Shown piece by piece: positions 23,792 through 32,584 of a stretch of DNA of 64,000 nucleotides. Source of the stretch: Actinomadura chibensis NBRC 106107 (GTDB taxonomy: Bacteria > Actinomycetota > Actinomycetes > Streptosporangiales > Streptosporangiaceae); NCBI RefSeq assembly GCF_001552135.1, contig NZ_BCQP01000053.1:1-64000 (forward strand), given 5' to 3'. A program made the position numbers and the translations under genes. How positions within the stretch are numbered: the first letter of the stretch is position 1; every line of letters starts with the position of its first letter. The notes beneath the pieces were generated by a model that saw only the letters and a list, made by a program, of their open reading frames with translations, had not been told where the DNA came from and made no database searches.

Positions 23792-24642
23792 GGCGCGACC
23801 GCCGTCCAGGGGAAGGTCACCTCACCGAGCCGCCACCTGTTCCTTCCCCCGTAGGGCGGACGGGTGACGACGGGATGCGTCCGCGCGAGCAGCGCGACCG
23901 CCTCCACCCAGCGGGCGCGCGGTCCGAACGCCGAGTGCGGCGCGGCCGTCGCCCAGCAGCGGTCGAACGCCGCGAGCAGGTCGTGGACGGGCTCGCCCGG
24001 CACGTTCCGGTGGATCAGCGTCTTCGGCAGCCGCTCCGCGAGCGCCGACGGACGCTCCAGCGTCGGCAGGTGCGCGGCGAACGTGATCGTCCGGGGGCCG
24101 TCCGGGGTGAGGGTCGCCCAGACCGCGCGGCGGCCGATCTCGTCGCACGTCCCCTCGACGAGGACGCCGGACGGGTCGAGCCGCGCGGCCAGCTCGTCCC
24201 AGGCACGCCAGGCCGCGTCCTCGCCGTACTGGCGCAGCACGTTGAACGCCCTGACCAGCACGGGCGGGCGCGGGACCGGCAGCTCGAACCCGCCGCGCCG
24301 GAACGACAGGCCGTCCAGGCGGCGGGCGGCGAGCACGGCGACCCCGGCCGCGACGCGCTCGGCGTCGATCTCGACGCCGACGACCTCCAGCCGCGGCGAC
24401 ACGGCGCGCAGCCGGGTGAACAGCTCGACGGTCGTCACCGGGGACGCGCCGTACCCGAGGTCGACGGCCAGCGGGCGCGCGCCCGCGCGCAGCGGTCCGG
24501 TCTGGGTGGCGGCGATCCAGCGGTCTACGCGGCGCAGCCGGTTGGGGGCGGTGGTGCCGCGCGTCACCTCCCCGCGCGGCTTCGGGATGGGGGGCACCGG
24601 GTCATTGTTCCGTGTCGTCCCTGATGCTCCGTCCGTCGCCAT
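23776..24642 (-). CDS. SAM-dependent methyltransferase-like protein
   Basis: 288 residues. A class I Rossmann methyltransferase fold is suggested by LAVDLGYGASPVTTVELFTRL (motif I, nucleotide loop D-x-G-x-G) and VVGVEIDAERVAAG (motif II). The rest (RAFNVLRQYGEDAAWRAWDEL) is typical of an actinobacterial conserved family found near mshA/phoU loci. Substrate unknown. Several in-frame starts exist; ATG 24642 is the furthest and includes a Pro-rich leader. Confidence 0.8.
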   Translation of the reverse strand: MATDGASGTTRNNDPVPPIPKPRGEVTRGTTAPNRLRRVDRWIAATQTGPLRAGARPLAVDLGYGASPVTTVELFTRLRAVSPRLEVVGVEIDAERVAAGVAVLAARRLDGLSFRRGGFELPVPRPPVLVRAFNVLRQYGEDAAWRAWDELAARLDPSGVLVEGTCDEIGRRAVWATLTPDGPRTITFAAHLPTLERPSALAERLPKTLIHRNVPGEPVHDLLAAFDRCWATAAPHSAFGPRARWVEAVALLARTHPVVTRPPYGGRNRWRLGEVTFPWTAVAPYASR

Positions 24643-24688
24643 AGGGGGCGGATGTACGGCGGGACGCCGGGCGGGCGATCATAGTCGG

Positions 24689-25513
24689 ATGCCCGACCTG
24701 TCCCGCCTGCTCGGCGACCTGGCCGCCGAAGGCGACTCCCTCGACGCGCTGGTCGCGCCGCTGCCCGCCGCGCGCTGGGCGGACCCGACGCCCGCCGAGG
24801 GCTGGACGATCGCGCACCAGATCGCCCACCTCGCCTGGACGGACGGCCAGGCGACCGTCGCCGCCACCGACGCCCCCGCCTTCGCGAGACTCCTGGAAGC
24901 GGCCCTCGCGGACCCCGGCGACTACGTCGAGGCGGGCGCGCGGGAGGGCGCCGCCGACGACCCGGCCCGGCTCCTCGCGCGCTGGCGCGACGGGCGCCGC
25001 CGCGTCGTCGAGGCGCTCGCCGCCGTCCCGGCGGGGGAGCGGCTCCCGTGGTTCGGGCCGCCGATGGGCGCCGCGTCCATGGCGACCGCGCGGCTGATGG
25101 AGACGTGGGCGCACGGCGAGGACGTCGCGGAGGCGCTCGGCGTCCGCCGCGCGCCGACCGGACGGCTCCGGCACGTCGCGCACATCGGCGTCCGGACCCG
25201 CGACTTCTCCTTCCGCAACCGCGGGCTGGAACCGCCGGACGAGGAGTTCCGCGTCGTCCTCGACGGCCCGGACGGCGACACCTGGACGTGGGGCCCGCCC
25301 GGCGCGCGCCAGTCGGTCACCGGCCCGGCGCTCGACTTCTGCCGCGCCGTCACGCAGCGCCGCCACCGCGCCGACCTGGCCCTCGTCGCCACCGGCCCGG
25401 ACGCCGACCGCTGGCTGGACGTCGCCCAGGCGTTCGCCGGTCCGCCCGGCCCCGGCCGCCCGCCGAGCCGGGAAGGCCGCCCGCCGAGCCGGGAAGGCCG
25501 CCCGCCGGGCTGA
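24689..25513 (+). CDS. TIGR03084 / DinB-MDMPI-like protein
   Basis: 274 residues. An N-terminal mycothiol-dependent maleylpyruvate-isomerase-like (DinB superfamily) helical domain with metal-type His residues in GWTIAHQIAHLAWTDGQA and METWAHGEDVAEALG, then a C-terminal domain (HIGVRTRDFSFRNRGL) characteristic of TIGR03084. The last 20 residues are a tandem repeat (SREGRPP twice) encoded by 21-bp units that run on past the stop codon (see repeat at 25456). Function not established. Confidence 0.85.
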   Translation: MPDLSRLLGDLAAEGDSLDALVAPLPAARWADPTPAEGWTIAHQIAHLAWTDGQATVAATDAPAFARLLEAALADPGDYVEAGAREGAADDPARLLARWRDGRRRVVEALAAVPAGERLPWFGPPMGAASMATARLMETWAHGEDVAEALGVRRAPTGRLRHVAHIGVRTRDFSFRNRGLEPPDEEFRVVLDGPDGDTWTWGPPGARQSVTGPALDFCRAVTQRRHRADLALVATGPDADRWLDVAQAFAGPPGPGRPPSREGRPPSREGRPPG

Positions 25514-25537
25514 GAAGGCCGTCCGCCGGGCTGAGGG
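25456..25537. repeat. 21-bp tandem repeat spanning a stop codon
   Basis: Four units of about 21 bp (CCGCCCGCCGAGCCGGGAAGG and variants). Units 1-2 are coding; unit 3 contains the TGA of the TIGR03084 gene (25511-25513); unit 4 repeats the same CTGAG context downstream. Confidence 0.85.
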
Positions 25538-25574
25538 GACGTTCAAGCCGCGCTCTCGTGGACATCCCTCGCCT

Positions 25575-26051
25575 ATGACGATCCTCATCGCCTACGACGG
25601 GTCGGACGACGCGCGGGCCGCGCTCGACTACGCGGCGCGGCACCTGCGTCCCGAGCCCACCGTCGTGATCAGTGTGTGGGAGCCGCTGCTGCTCCAGTTC
25701 GCCTGGGCGCCGCTCGTCGCGGAAACGCCGGCCGGTCCCGAGCCCGAGCCGAACGACCGGTTCGAGGAGGAGAAACAGGCGGAACACCTCGCGCGCGAGG
25801 GTGCCGACATCCTCAGGGAGGCCGGGCTCACCGACGTGCAGACGCTCGCCGAGCGCGGCGGCGGCCCGGTCTGGAGCGCCATCGTCGACGTCGCGGACGA
25901 GCTGGACGCGTCCCTCGTCGTCACCGGCTCGCGCGGCCTCGCGGGCGCCCGGTCGCTGATCCTCGGGAGCGTCTCGACGCGCGTCCTGCACCACGCGCGG
26001 CGGCCGGTGCTGGTCGTCCCGCCGAAACAGGAGAAGAAGAAGGCGGGCTGA
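25575..26051 (+). CDS. universal stress protein (UspA domain)
   Basis: 158 residues, single UspA domain. N-terminal ILIAYDGSDDARAALDYAA and the ATP-binding GSRGLAGARSLILGSVSTRVL (G-2x-G-9x-G-S/T pattern) are intact, so it is probably the ATP-binding type. It ends in a Lys-rich tail (KQEKKKAG). Convergent with the macro-domain gene, with 3 bp between. Confidence 0.93.
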   Translation: MTILIAYDGSDDARAALDYAARHLRPEPTVVISVWEPLLLQFAWAPLVAETPAGPEPEPNDRFEEEKQAEHLAREGADILREAGLTDVQTLAERGGGPVWSAIVDVADELDASLVVTGSRGLAGARSLILGSVSTRVLHHARRPVLVVPPKQEKKKAG

Positions 26052-26054
26052 CGG

Positions 26055-26567
26055 TCAGGCGGCGCCGACGGCGCGCTCGAACGCCTCGTACGCGTCCGCC
26101 GTGAACAGGACGAAACGCGCGTCGCGCACCTTGGACGGCGTGGCCCGGACGGTGCCGACCGCGATCCGGGCCGCGTCGTCCACCGGCCAGCCGTAGATCC
26201 CCGCCGACACGGCCGGGAACGCGATCGACTCGACGCCGAGCTCGTCCGCGACGCGCAGCGACTCCCGGTAGCAGGAGGCGAGCTGGCCCGACCGGTCCTC
26301 GGACGCGGAGTACACCGGCCCCACCGTGTGGATCACCCAGGTCGCGGGGAGCCGTCCCGCCGTCGTCGCGACCGCCTGCCCGGTGGGCAGGCCCCCGCCG
26401 TACTGGGACGCGCGCAGCCTGCGGCACTCGTCCAGGATCTCCGGGCCGCCCTTGCGGTGGATCGCCCCGTCCACGCCGCCGCCACCGAGGAGGGCGGAGT
26501 TGGCCGCGTTCACCACGGCGTCCACGTCCTGCTCGGTGATGTCGCCCCGGACCAGAGTGATCTTCAC
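26055..26567 (-). CDS. macro domain ADP-ribose hydrolase (MacroD/YmdB type)
   Basis: 170 residues, a stand-alone macrodomain. It deacetylates O-acetyl-ADP-ribose or removes mono-ADP-ribose from proteins. Signatures: GDITEQDVDAVVNAANSALLGGGGVDGAIHRKGG (ligand-binding loop 1) and AFPAVSAGIYGWPVDDAARIA (loop 2 region). Complete at both ends; ATG 26567. Confidence 0.93.
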   Translation of the reverse strand: MKITLVRGDITEQDVDAVVNAANSALLGGGGVDGAIHRKGGPEILDECRRLRASQYGGGLPTGQAVATTAGRLPATWVIHTVGPVYSASEDRSGQLASCYRESLRVADELGVESIAFPAVSAGIYGWPVDDAARIAVGTVRATPSKVRDARFVLFTADAYEAFERAVGAA

Positions 26568-26828
26568 GCGCGCCCCTTCTCACGTTGCGGCAGAACCCGT
26601 CAGAAGAGAAGAATTCTCCCGCGGGCCGGGCGTGAAACGCGTTCGGGGCCTCCCGGCGGTACGCTCATGGCGGACGGGGCACCGGGGGCGGTTCGGCTCG
26701 TCCGACTTCGTCCGGCCGACGCCGTGGGGGGCTCCATGCGGAGGGCCGGACGTGAACAGTGGAACATTGACTGCCTATCCTGCCGTCGAGACGACCACAA
26801 AGGCGTGCAAGTCGTGGAGGTTACCCCC

Positions 26829-27692
26829 TTGAAGATTCTCCTCGCCGGAGCGACCGGAGTCGTCGGTCGCCGGCTGATCCCGCTGCTCGTCCAGGCGGGC
26901 CACGAGGTCGCAGGGACGACACGCCGGACCGAGCGCGCCGACCTGCTCCGCGGCCTCGGCGCCACGCCGGTCGTCGTGGACGTCCTCGACGCCGCCGCCG
27001 TCCGCGCGGTGCTGGCGGACGTCCGCCCGGACGCGGTGATCCACCAGCTCACCGATCTCAGCGCCGAGGACTTCGCGGCCAACTCCCAGTTGCGCATCGA
27101 GGGCACGCGCAACCTGGTCGACGCCGCGCGCGAGGCGGGCGTCGAGACCATGATCGCGCAGAGCATCGCCTGGCTGTACGTGGGCGGCGGCTCCCCGGCC
27201 GTCGAGACCGACCCGCTGGACGCCACGCTCCCGCCGTACGCGGGCGTCGCGGCGCTGGAGGAGGCGGTCGCCGAGATGCCGCGCGGCGTCGTGCTCCGCT
27301 ACGGCGCCCTCTACGGGCCCGGGACGTGGTACGCGCCGGACGGCGCGATCGCCGAGCGGGTCCGCGCGGGCACCCTGCGCCTGGCCCCGTCCTGGACGTC
27401 GTTCGTGCACGCCGACGACGCGGCGTCCGCCGCGCTGGCCGCGCTCGACTGGCCCGCGGGAGCGGTCAACATCGTCGACGACGAGCCCGCCACCACGGCC
27501 GACTGGCTGCCCGTCTACAGCGCGGCGCTCGGCGCGCCGACGCCGGGCAACGCGGGCAAGCACGCCGCCACGACGGGGCGCCCGGTGTCGAACGAGAAGG
27601 CGCTCAGCCTCGGCTGGAAGCCGTCGGTCGCGTCCTGGCGCACCGGCTTCGCCCAGATGGGCGGCGCCTCCGGCGCGGCGGGCGCGGCCTGA
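26829..27692 (+). CDS. NAD-dependent epimerase/dehydratase
   Basis: 287 residues, extended SDR. Rossmann motif LLAGATGVVGRRLIPLL (GxTGxxG), then DAVIHQLTDL, and RYGALYGPGTWYAPDG. The usual YxxxK is weakly represented (YAGVAALEEA has Tyr but no Lys), so catalytic class is uncertain. TTG 26829 is chosen because GGAGG (26816-26820) stands 8 nt before it. A promoter TGAACA-N17-TATCCT (26753-26781) lies upstream. Confidence 0.85.
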   Translation: MKILLAGATGVVGRRLIPLLVQAGHEVAGTTRRTERADLLRGLGATPVVVDVLDAAAVRAVLADVRPDAVIHQLTDLSAEDFAANSQLRIEGTRNLVDAAREAGVETMIAQSIAWLYVGGGSPAVETDPLDATLPPYAGVAALEEAVAEMPRGVVLRYGALYGPGTWYAPDGAIAERVRAGTLRLAPSWTSFVHADDAASAALAALDWPAGAVNIVDDEPATTADWLPVYSAALGAPTPGNAGKHAATTGRPVSNEKALSLGWKPSVASWRTGFAQMGGASGAAGAA

Positions 27693-27749
27693 ACCGGCAA
27701 AACGGACGCTCCCGACGGAACGTGACAAAACACAATTAGGGCGGGGTGC

Positions 27750-28529
27750 TCAGCCGAACTGGAACGAACGCTTGGCGAGCCCGAACCAGTACCCGTCGAT
27801 CACGGCCCGCCGCCCCTGCCCTCCGGGGTCGGTGGCGGTCGTCGTCGCGGCGCCCAGCGCGACGAAGAGCGGCGCGAAGTGCTCCGTGCGCGGATGGGCG
27901 ATCCGGACCGCCGGGGCCTTGGCGCGGAAGTCGAGCAGGGCGTCGACGTCGCCGTTCCGCACGGCCTCGTCCGTCCAGGCGTCGAACTCGGCCGACCAGG
28001 CGGGCGGGGGCGCGTCCGCGCCGCGCGGCATCTCCCGCAGGTTGTGCGTCGTGAAACCGCTCCCGACGATGAGGACGCCCTGGTCGCGCAGCGGCGCGAG
28101 CGCGCGGCCGACGTCGTAGAGCCGCGCCGGTTCCAGTGACGGCATGGACATCTGCAGCACGGGGACGTCGGCGTCCGGATACATCTCCACGAGCGGCACG
28201 TAGGCGCCGTGGTCGAGGCCGCGCGTCTCGTCCCGGTGGACGCCGGGGATGAGTTTGCTCACGTCGTCGGCCAGCTCCGGTGCGCCCGGCGCGTCGTACC
28301 GGACGCGGTAGTAGTGCTCGGGAAACCCCCAGAAGTCGTACACGAGCGGCACCGGACGGGTGGCGCCGACGGTCAGCGGCGCCTCCTCCCAGTGCGCGGA
28401 CACCATCAGGATCGCCTTCGGCTTCGGCAGTTCCGCCGACCAGCGGGCCAGTTCGTCCGTCCAGACCGGGTCGTCGGCCAGCGGCGGGGCGCCGTGGCTG
28501 AGGTAGAGCACGGGCATCCGGGTCGTCAT
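27750..28529 (-). CDS. class III extradiol dioxygenase, 4,5-DOPA dioxygenase type
   Basis: 259 residues of the LigB/DODA family. Metal and catalytic His residues appear in LYLSHGAPPLADDP, MVSAHWEEAP, RGLDHGAYVPL and GSGFTTHNLREMP. Members open catecholic rings (4,5-DOPA dioxygenase) but many bacterial ones have unknown substrates. Divergent from a MarR gene with paired operators between them, so expression is probably induced by an aromatic compound. Confidence 0.92.
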   Translation of the reverse strand: MTTRMPVLYLSHGAPPLADDPVWTDELARWSAELPKPKAILMVSAHWEEAPLTVGATRPVPLVYDFWGFPEHYYRVRYDAPGAPELADDVSKLIPGVHRDETRGLDHGAYVPLVEMYPDADVPVLQMSMPSLEPARLYDVGRALAPLRDQGVLIVGSGFTTHNLREMPRGADAPPPAWSAEFDAWTDEAVRNGDVDALLDFRAKAPAVRIAHPRTEHFAPLFVALGAATTTATDPGGQGRRAVIDGYWFGLAKRSFQFG

Positions 28530-28578
28530 GTGGTCCCCCCTCTTTTACTTCAGATTTAAACTATATCCGGCGGACTGG

Positions 28579-28605
28579 TTGAACCTTCAAGTCTTGAAAG
28601 TTCAA
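28579..28605. promoter_or_regulatory. tandem MarR operators
   Basis: TTGAA-cc-TTCAA (28579-28590) and TTGAA-ag-TTCAA (28594-28605) are perfect 5-2-5 dyads spaced 15 bp centre to centre, with TTCAAG-t-CTTGAA bridging them. They lie in the 98-bp gap between the dioxygenase and MarR genes. Confidence 0.75.
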
Positions 28606-28627
28606 ACTTTTGGGTAGAGTGAGCGAT

Positions 28628-29125
28628 ATGACCGAAACGACGGACACGCGATGGCTCGACGCCGAAGAGCAGGAGACCTGGCGCGCCTTCCTGTGGACGT
28701 CGCGCCTGCTGAACGAGGCCCTTGACCGGCAGCTCCAGCGCGACTCCGGCATGCCGCACGCGTACTACATGATCCTCGCGATGCTGTCGGAGTCGCCCGG
28801 CCGCGCCCGCACCATGACCGAACTGGCCGAAATCGTGTACTCGTCGCCGAGCCGCCTGTCGCACGCCGTCAACCGGCTGGAGGAGGCGGGCTGGGTGCGG
28901 CGCGTCAAGCACGGCGCCGACCGCCGCACGACGATCGCCGAACTGACCGACGCGGGGTATGCGGCTCTGGCCGAGGCCGCACCAGGACATGTCGCCGAGG
29001 TAAGGCGGCACCTGTTCGACCCGCTGTCGCGGGAGCGCATGCTGGAGTTCCGCGAGACGCTGCACGCCCTCCTCGCCGTCCTCGACCCGAACCGCGAGGC
29101 CCCCTGCGCCCGCGACCTCGGCTAG
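28628..29125 (+). CDS. MarR-family regulator
   Basis: 165 residues. Winged helix with the MarR wing: MTELAEIVYSSPSRLSHAVNRLEEAGWVRR...ADRRTTIAELTDAG. ATG 28628 follows the operator pair by 22 bp. Divergent from the dioxygenase gene, it is its likely repressor and autoregulator. Its stop overlaps the convergent AlkZ-like gene by 4 bp. Confidence 0.92.
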   Translation: MTETTDTRWLDAEEQETWRAFLWTSRLLNEALDRQLQRDSGMPHAYYMILAMLSESPGRARTMTELAEIVYSSPSRLSHAVNRLEEAGWVRRVKHGADRRTTIAELTDAGYAALAEAAPGHVAEVRRHLFDPLSRERMLEFRETLHALLAVLDPNREAPCARDLG

Positions 29126-30333
29126 GGGGCCGCGAACTCGATCCTGCGGGTCTTCGCGTCGGGGTGGGCGGCGGAGAGCAGGCGCAGGCCCTCCTCCTCC
29201 AGCGCGGTCCGCTCGGGCGCCGGGACCGGGGCGAACGGGGTGACGCGCAGCACCGCCTCCCCGCGCTTCTTCTCGATCTTCCACATGCCGTGGACGAACC
29301 CGTCCACCAGGTACGTCGCGCGGATGATGCCGTTCACCGTGAAGATCCGCGCGCGGTGCTCCTCGGTGATGATCCGCGCCCGGTCGGCGTGCGAGAGCAG
29401 CAGGTTGTCGAAGTCGGGGACGAACCTGACCGGCGCGGGCGTCCCCGGGTCGGGACGCGGCGCGTCCGGGAGGTCGTAGAGCGTGCGGCCGTTCTCGTCC
29501 CGGAAGGCGAGCAGGCGGGGCGCGAGGCGCTCGACCACCTCGCCGAGCCGCGCGAGGCCCGACCAGTGCTGGACGTCCCGGACGCTCGCGGGCCCGAACG
29601 CGGCCAGGTAGCGCAGCACCATCTCGTCCAGGGACATCGCGGGTCGCGTCGACGGATCGTCGTCCAGCCAGGCGTCGAGCGTCGTGTGCCGGGCGACGCC
29701 CGAAGCGCCCCAGACGCCGCGCGGCGGGACCTGCACCAGCGGCAGCCGCAGCCGGACGGCCCAGCCGAGCAGCGCCGCGTCGTGGTCGGGGAACCGCTCG
29801 GCCAGCAGGGCGCGCAGTTCCTTGTCGGTGCGCGGGTCGTCCTCCAGGAGCTTGCGCGCCTCGGCGGTGATCGTGTCGAGGTCGACGCCGTCCAGGTCGG
29901 CGGCGCGGGATTTGAGGTGGCCGTCCAGGACGGCCTGGGTCAGCGGGCGCAGCCACCCCGCGTCCCGTGCGCTGACCAGGTGGAGCGTCCCGCGCATGAG
30001 CACGATCCGGAGCGCGCGGCGGCTGGTCATCAGCTCGCCGACCTCGGCGAAGTCGAACCCCGCGAGACGGCTCCAGAGGCCGATGTAGGGCGGGTTCGGC
30101 GCCTGCGACTGCATGCCGACGAGATGCTCGATCGCGTCCAGCACCGGCATCGCGCGGCGCTCCAGCAGCATCTGCCGCGCCAGCAGCGCGCGGTTCAACG
30201 CCCGCCGGTCGAGCGTCTCGGGTCCGGTGGTCGCGGGGGTCGCGGGGGTCGCCTGCAAGGTCTCGGCTATCGCGGTGTCTGCTTCGGCGGTGTCGGTTGT
30301 GGCCGGGACGGTGTTCGCGGGGTCAGGCGTCAT
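29122..30333 (-). CDS. winged-helix DNA-binding protein, AlkZ/YcaQ-like DNA glycosylase family
   Basis: 403 residues, HTH_42 family. The family includes AlkZ and YcaQ, which excise bulky alkyl adducts and unhook crosslinks. The QxQ catalytic motif is present as QSQ in LVGMQSQAPNPPYIGLWSRL. DFDNLLLSHADR and the C-terminal ATYLVDGFVHGMWKIEK are also typical. A ~35-residue Thr/Ala/Pro repeat precedes the domain and is probably disordered. Its start overlaps the tetR stop by 11 bp, indicating an operon. It could protect against a self-made or encountered alkylator; that is inference. Confidence 0.85.
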   Translation of the reverse strand: MTPDPANTVPATTDTAEADTAIAETLQATPATPATTGPETLDRRALNRALLARQMLLERRAMPVLDAIEHLVGMQSQAPNPPYIGLWSRLAGFDFAEVGELMTSRRALRIVLMRGTLHLVSARDAGWLRPLTQAVLDGHLKSRAADLDGVDLDTITAEARKLLEDDPRTDKELRALLAERFPDHDAALLGWAVRLRLPLVQVPPRGVWGASGVARHTTLDAWLDDDPSTRPAMSLDEMVLRYLAAFGPASVRDVQHWSGLARLGEVVERLAPRLLAFRDENGRTLYDLPDAPRPDPGTPAPVRFVPDFDNLLLSHADRARIITEEHRARIFTVNGIIRATYLVDGFVHGMWKIEKKRGEAVLRVTPFAPVPAPERTALEEEGLRLLSAAHPDAKTRRIEFAAP

Positions 30334-30970
30334 AGCGGTCCCTGAGCTCGGGCCAGGTGGGCGGAGGGCCCGGCAGTTCGCGTTCGCCGGTGAGGCGCAG
30401 CGCGTCCAGCATGAGGGCCAGGTAGCGGTGTTGCAGACGGTTCATGCGGGCGTCGTCGCCGATGCGGATGCCGTGCAGGTACTCCAGGATCACGGAGATG
30501 TCGCCGACCTCGATCTCGGGACGCAGCGCGCCCGCCTCCCGGGTGCGCTCCAGCAGCCGCTGCGTCGCGCGGTGGATCTCCTGGCCCTTGCGGCTCATCT
30601 CCTCGCTGACCTCGAAGCTGCCCGCGAGCCGCATGGTGAGGGACCCGGCGCCGATGTCGAGGCAGCGGCGCATGAAACCGGCGAACGCCTCCCAGGGGTC
30701 GCCGTCGTCGTCCAGCGCGGTGCGGACCTCGGCGAGGTAGCGGTCCATGCCGTCGTCGGCGAGCTTCTGGAGGAGGTCCTCCTTGCTCTTGTAGCGGCGG
30801 TACAGCGCGCTGATCCCCACTCCGGCGTGCTCGGCGACCGCCGAGATCGGCGCGCTCGGGTCGGCGGTGAACACCGCCCGCGCCGCCTCCCTGATCAGCT
30901 CGTCGTTCCGCGCCGCCTGGGCCTTGCGCCCGCTCATGGGCGCCGGTGCCGTGGTGTCCATGCGTCCCAT
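30323..30970 (-). CDS. TetR-family regulator
   Basis: 215 residues. Helix-turn-helix IREAARAVFTADPSAPISAVAEHAGVGISALYRRYKSKEDLLQKL, followed by a helical ligand domain. ATG 30970 or 30961 (MDTT). It is cotranscribed with the AlkZ-like gene and divergent from a methyltransferase; GAAC/GTTC dyads fill the shared promoter region. Confidence 0.9.
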   Translation of the reverse strand: MGRMDTTAPAPMSGRKAQAARNDELIREAARAVFTADPSAPISAVAEHAGVGISALYRRYKSKEDLLQKLADDGMDRYLAEVRTALDDDGDPWEAFAGFMRRCLDIGAGSLTMRLAGSFEVSEEMSRKGQEIHRATQRLLERTREAGALRPEIEVGDISVILEYLHGIRIGDDARMNRLQHRYLALMLDALRLTGERELPGPPPTWPELRDRYDA

Positions 30971-30977
30971 AGTAAGG

Positions 30978-31065
30978 GAACGAACAATTCCGTTCTATGA
31001 GGGCCGGGGTTGACTTGAGGTTGACGGGTCAGGCAGGGTGAACGTGTGTTCATGAACGCTTGTTC
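30978..31065. promoter_or_regulatory. TetR operators in divergent promoter region
   Basis: GAACG-N8-CGTTC at 30978-30995, and two further dyads GAAC-gtgt-GTTC (31040-31051) and GAAC-gctt-GTTC (31054-31065), joined by the palindrome GTTCATGAAC (31048-31057). The spacing suits cooperative binding on both promoters. Confidence 0.65.
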
Positions 31066-31087
31066 ATAACGAGGAAGGGGTCGCTCC

Positions 31088-31897
31088 ATGGAGATCGTCA
31101 ACACGCACCAGGCCGAGGCGTGGAACGGCTATGAGGGACGGCACTGGGCCGACCACCACGCGCGCTACGACGCCATGAACGGCGGGTTCAACGACTTCCT
31201 GCTGGACGGCGCCGCCATCGGCCCGCGCGACCGCGTCCTCGACATCGGCTGCGGGAACGGGCAGGTCACCCGGCTCGCGGCGCGCCGGGCCGGGCTCGGC
31301 ACGGCGACGGGCGTGGACCTGTCCGGGCCGATGCTCGCCCGCGCCCGCTCCCTCGCCGCCGAGGAGGGCGTCGCGAACGTGACGTTCGAGCAGGGGGACG
31401 TCCAGGTCTACCCGTTCGACGACGCCGCGTTCGACGTGGCGATCAGCCGGGTCGGGGTCATGTTCTTCGCCGACCCGGTGGCGGCGTTCGGGAACGTCCG
31501 GCGGGCGCTGCGCCCGGACGGTCGGCTCGCGTTCCTCGCCATGGCGCCGCTCGGCGGCACCGACCTCGGGACCGTCCTCGCCGCCCTCCCGCCGCTTCCC
31601 GAGCCCGCCATCGGTGAGCACGGGCCGCTGTCGCTGTCCGATCCCGACCGCGTCCGGGAGATCCTGGAGGGCGCCGGGTTCCGCGCCGTCGCCGCCCGCC
31701 GGGTGGAGGCCGACCAGATCTTCGGACGGGACGCGGACGACGCCGCCCGCTTCCTCGCCGACTGGGGTCCGATCCGCTACAACTACGGCGGCGGCGATGA
31801 GGTCTTCCAGGCGCTCCGCGCCGCCGTGAAGCCGTTCGAGCGGTCCGGGGCCGTCCGGCTGCGCGGCACGTCCTGGCTGGTCACGGCGCGGGCGTGA
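31088..31897 (+). CDS. class I SAM-dependent methyltransferase
   Basis: 269 residues. UbiE-like methyltransferase with motif I VLDIGCGNGQVTRLA, motif II TGVDLSGPM, and QGDVQVYPFDDAAFDVAISRVGVMFFADP, as in SAM enzymes acting on small molecules. GAGGAAGGGG is the RBS. Divergent from the TetR/AlkZ-like operon and presumably regulated by that TetR. Substrate unknown. Confidence 0.9.
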   Translation: MEIVNTHQAEAWNGYEGRHWADHHARYDAMNGGFNDFLLDGAAIGPRDRVLDIGCGNGQVTRLAARRAGLGTATGVDLSGPMLARARSLAAEEGVANVTFEQGDVQVYPFDDAAFDVAISRVGVMFFADPVAAFGNVRRALRPDGRLAFLAMAPLGGTDLGTVLAALPPLPEPAIGEHGPLSLSDPDRVREILEGAGFRAVAARRVEADQIFGRDADDAARFLADWGPIRYNYGGGDEVFQALRAAVKPFERSGAVRLRGTSWLVTARA

Positions 31898-31952
31898 GGG
31901 CCCGCGGCCCGGCCCCGCCGGACGGCGCCCCAGGTCATTACGATGCCGGGTG

Positions 31953-32570
31953 ATGTCACCGAGAAGAGCCGTCGGCGCGGGGGACCGGACCCTGCGCGAG
32001 CACCTCATCGCCACCGCCGAGCGGATGATCGCCGAGCGCGGGACGGCGGGCCTCACCGTCCGGGCGATCGCGCGGGAGGCGGGCGTCGCCGACGGCGTCC
32101 TCTACAACCACTTCGCGAACAAGGAGGAGCTGCTCGGCCACGCCCTGCGCGCCCGCGCGGACACGATCACGCGCGGCCTCGGCCCGCTCCCGGACGCGGG
32201 CACGGGCACGGTCGCGGACAACCTGCGCGTCTACGTCCGGCACGGGCTGACCCTGCACAACGCTCTGCTGCCCGCGCTCGCCGGGCTGATCGCGCAGCCG
32301 GACGTCCTCGTCCGGTTCGCGGCGCTGAGCGGCGGGGGCGGCGACTGGCGGCAGCGGCTCGCCGCCTACCTGCGGGCCGAGCGCGACCTCGGCCGCCTCG
32401 CCGCCGGGGCCCGCGTCGACGCCGCCACCTCGATGATCGTCGGGGCATGCCACGAGCCGGTGCTGTCGGCGCTGTTCCAGGGCGGCGGCGTCGCACACCC
32501 CGTCCCGCCGGGCCCGGACGCCGTGGACGACCTGGTCACCACCGCCCTCGACGGCCTCGCCCCCCGCTGA
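31953..32570 (+). CDS. TetR-family regulator
   Basis: 205 residues. Helix-turn-helix HLIATAERMIAERGTAGLTVRAIAREAGVADGVLYNHFANKEELL and a ligand domain of about 140 residues. ATG 31953 is preferred to GTG 31950. It follows the methyltransferase by 55 bp on the same strand. Target unknown. Confidence 0.88.
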   Translation: MSPRRAVGAGDRTLREHLIATAERMIAERGTAGLTVRAIAREAGVADGVLYNHFANKEELLGHALRARADTITRGLGPLPDAGTGTVADNLRVYVRHGLTLHNALLPALAGLIAQPDVLVRFAALSGGGGDWRQRLAAYLRAERDLGRLAAGARVDAATSMIVGACHEPVLSALFQGGGVAHPVPPGPDAVDDLVTTALDGLAPR

Positions 32571-32584
32571 AACCCACCACCACC

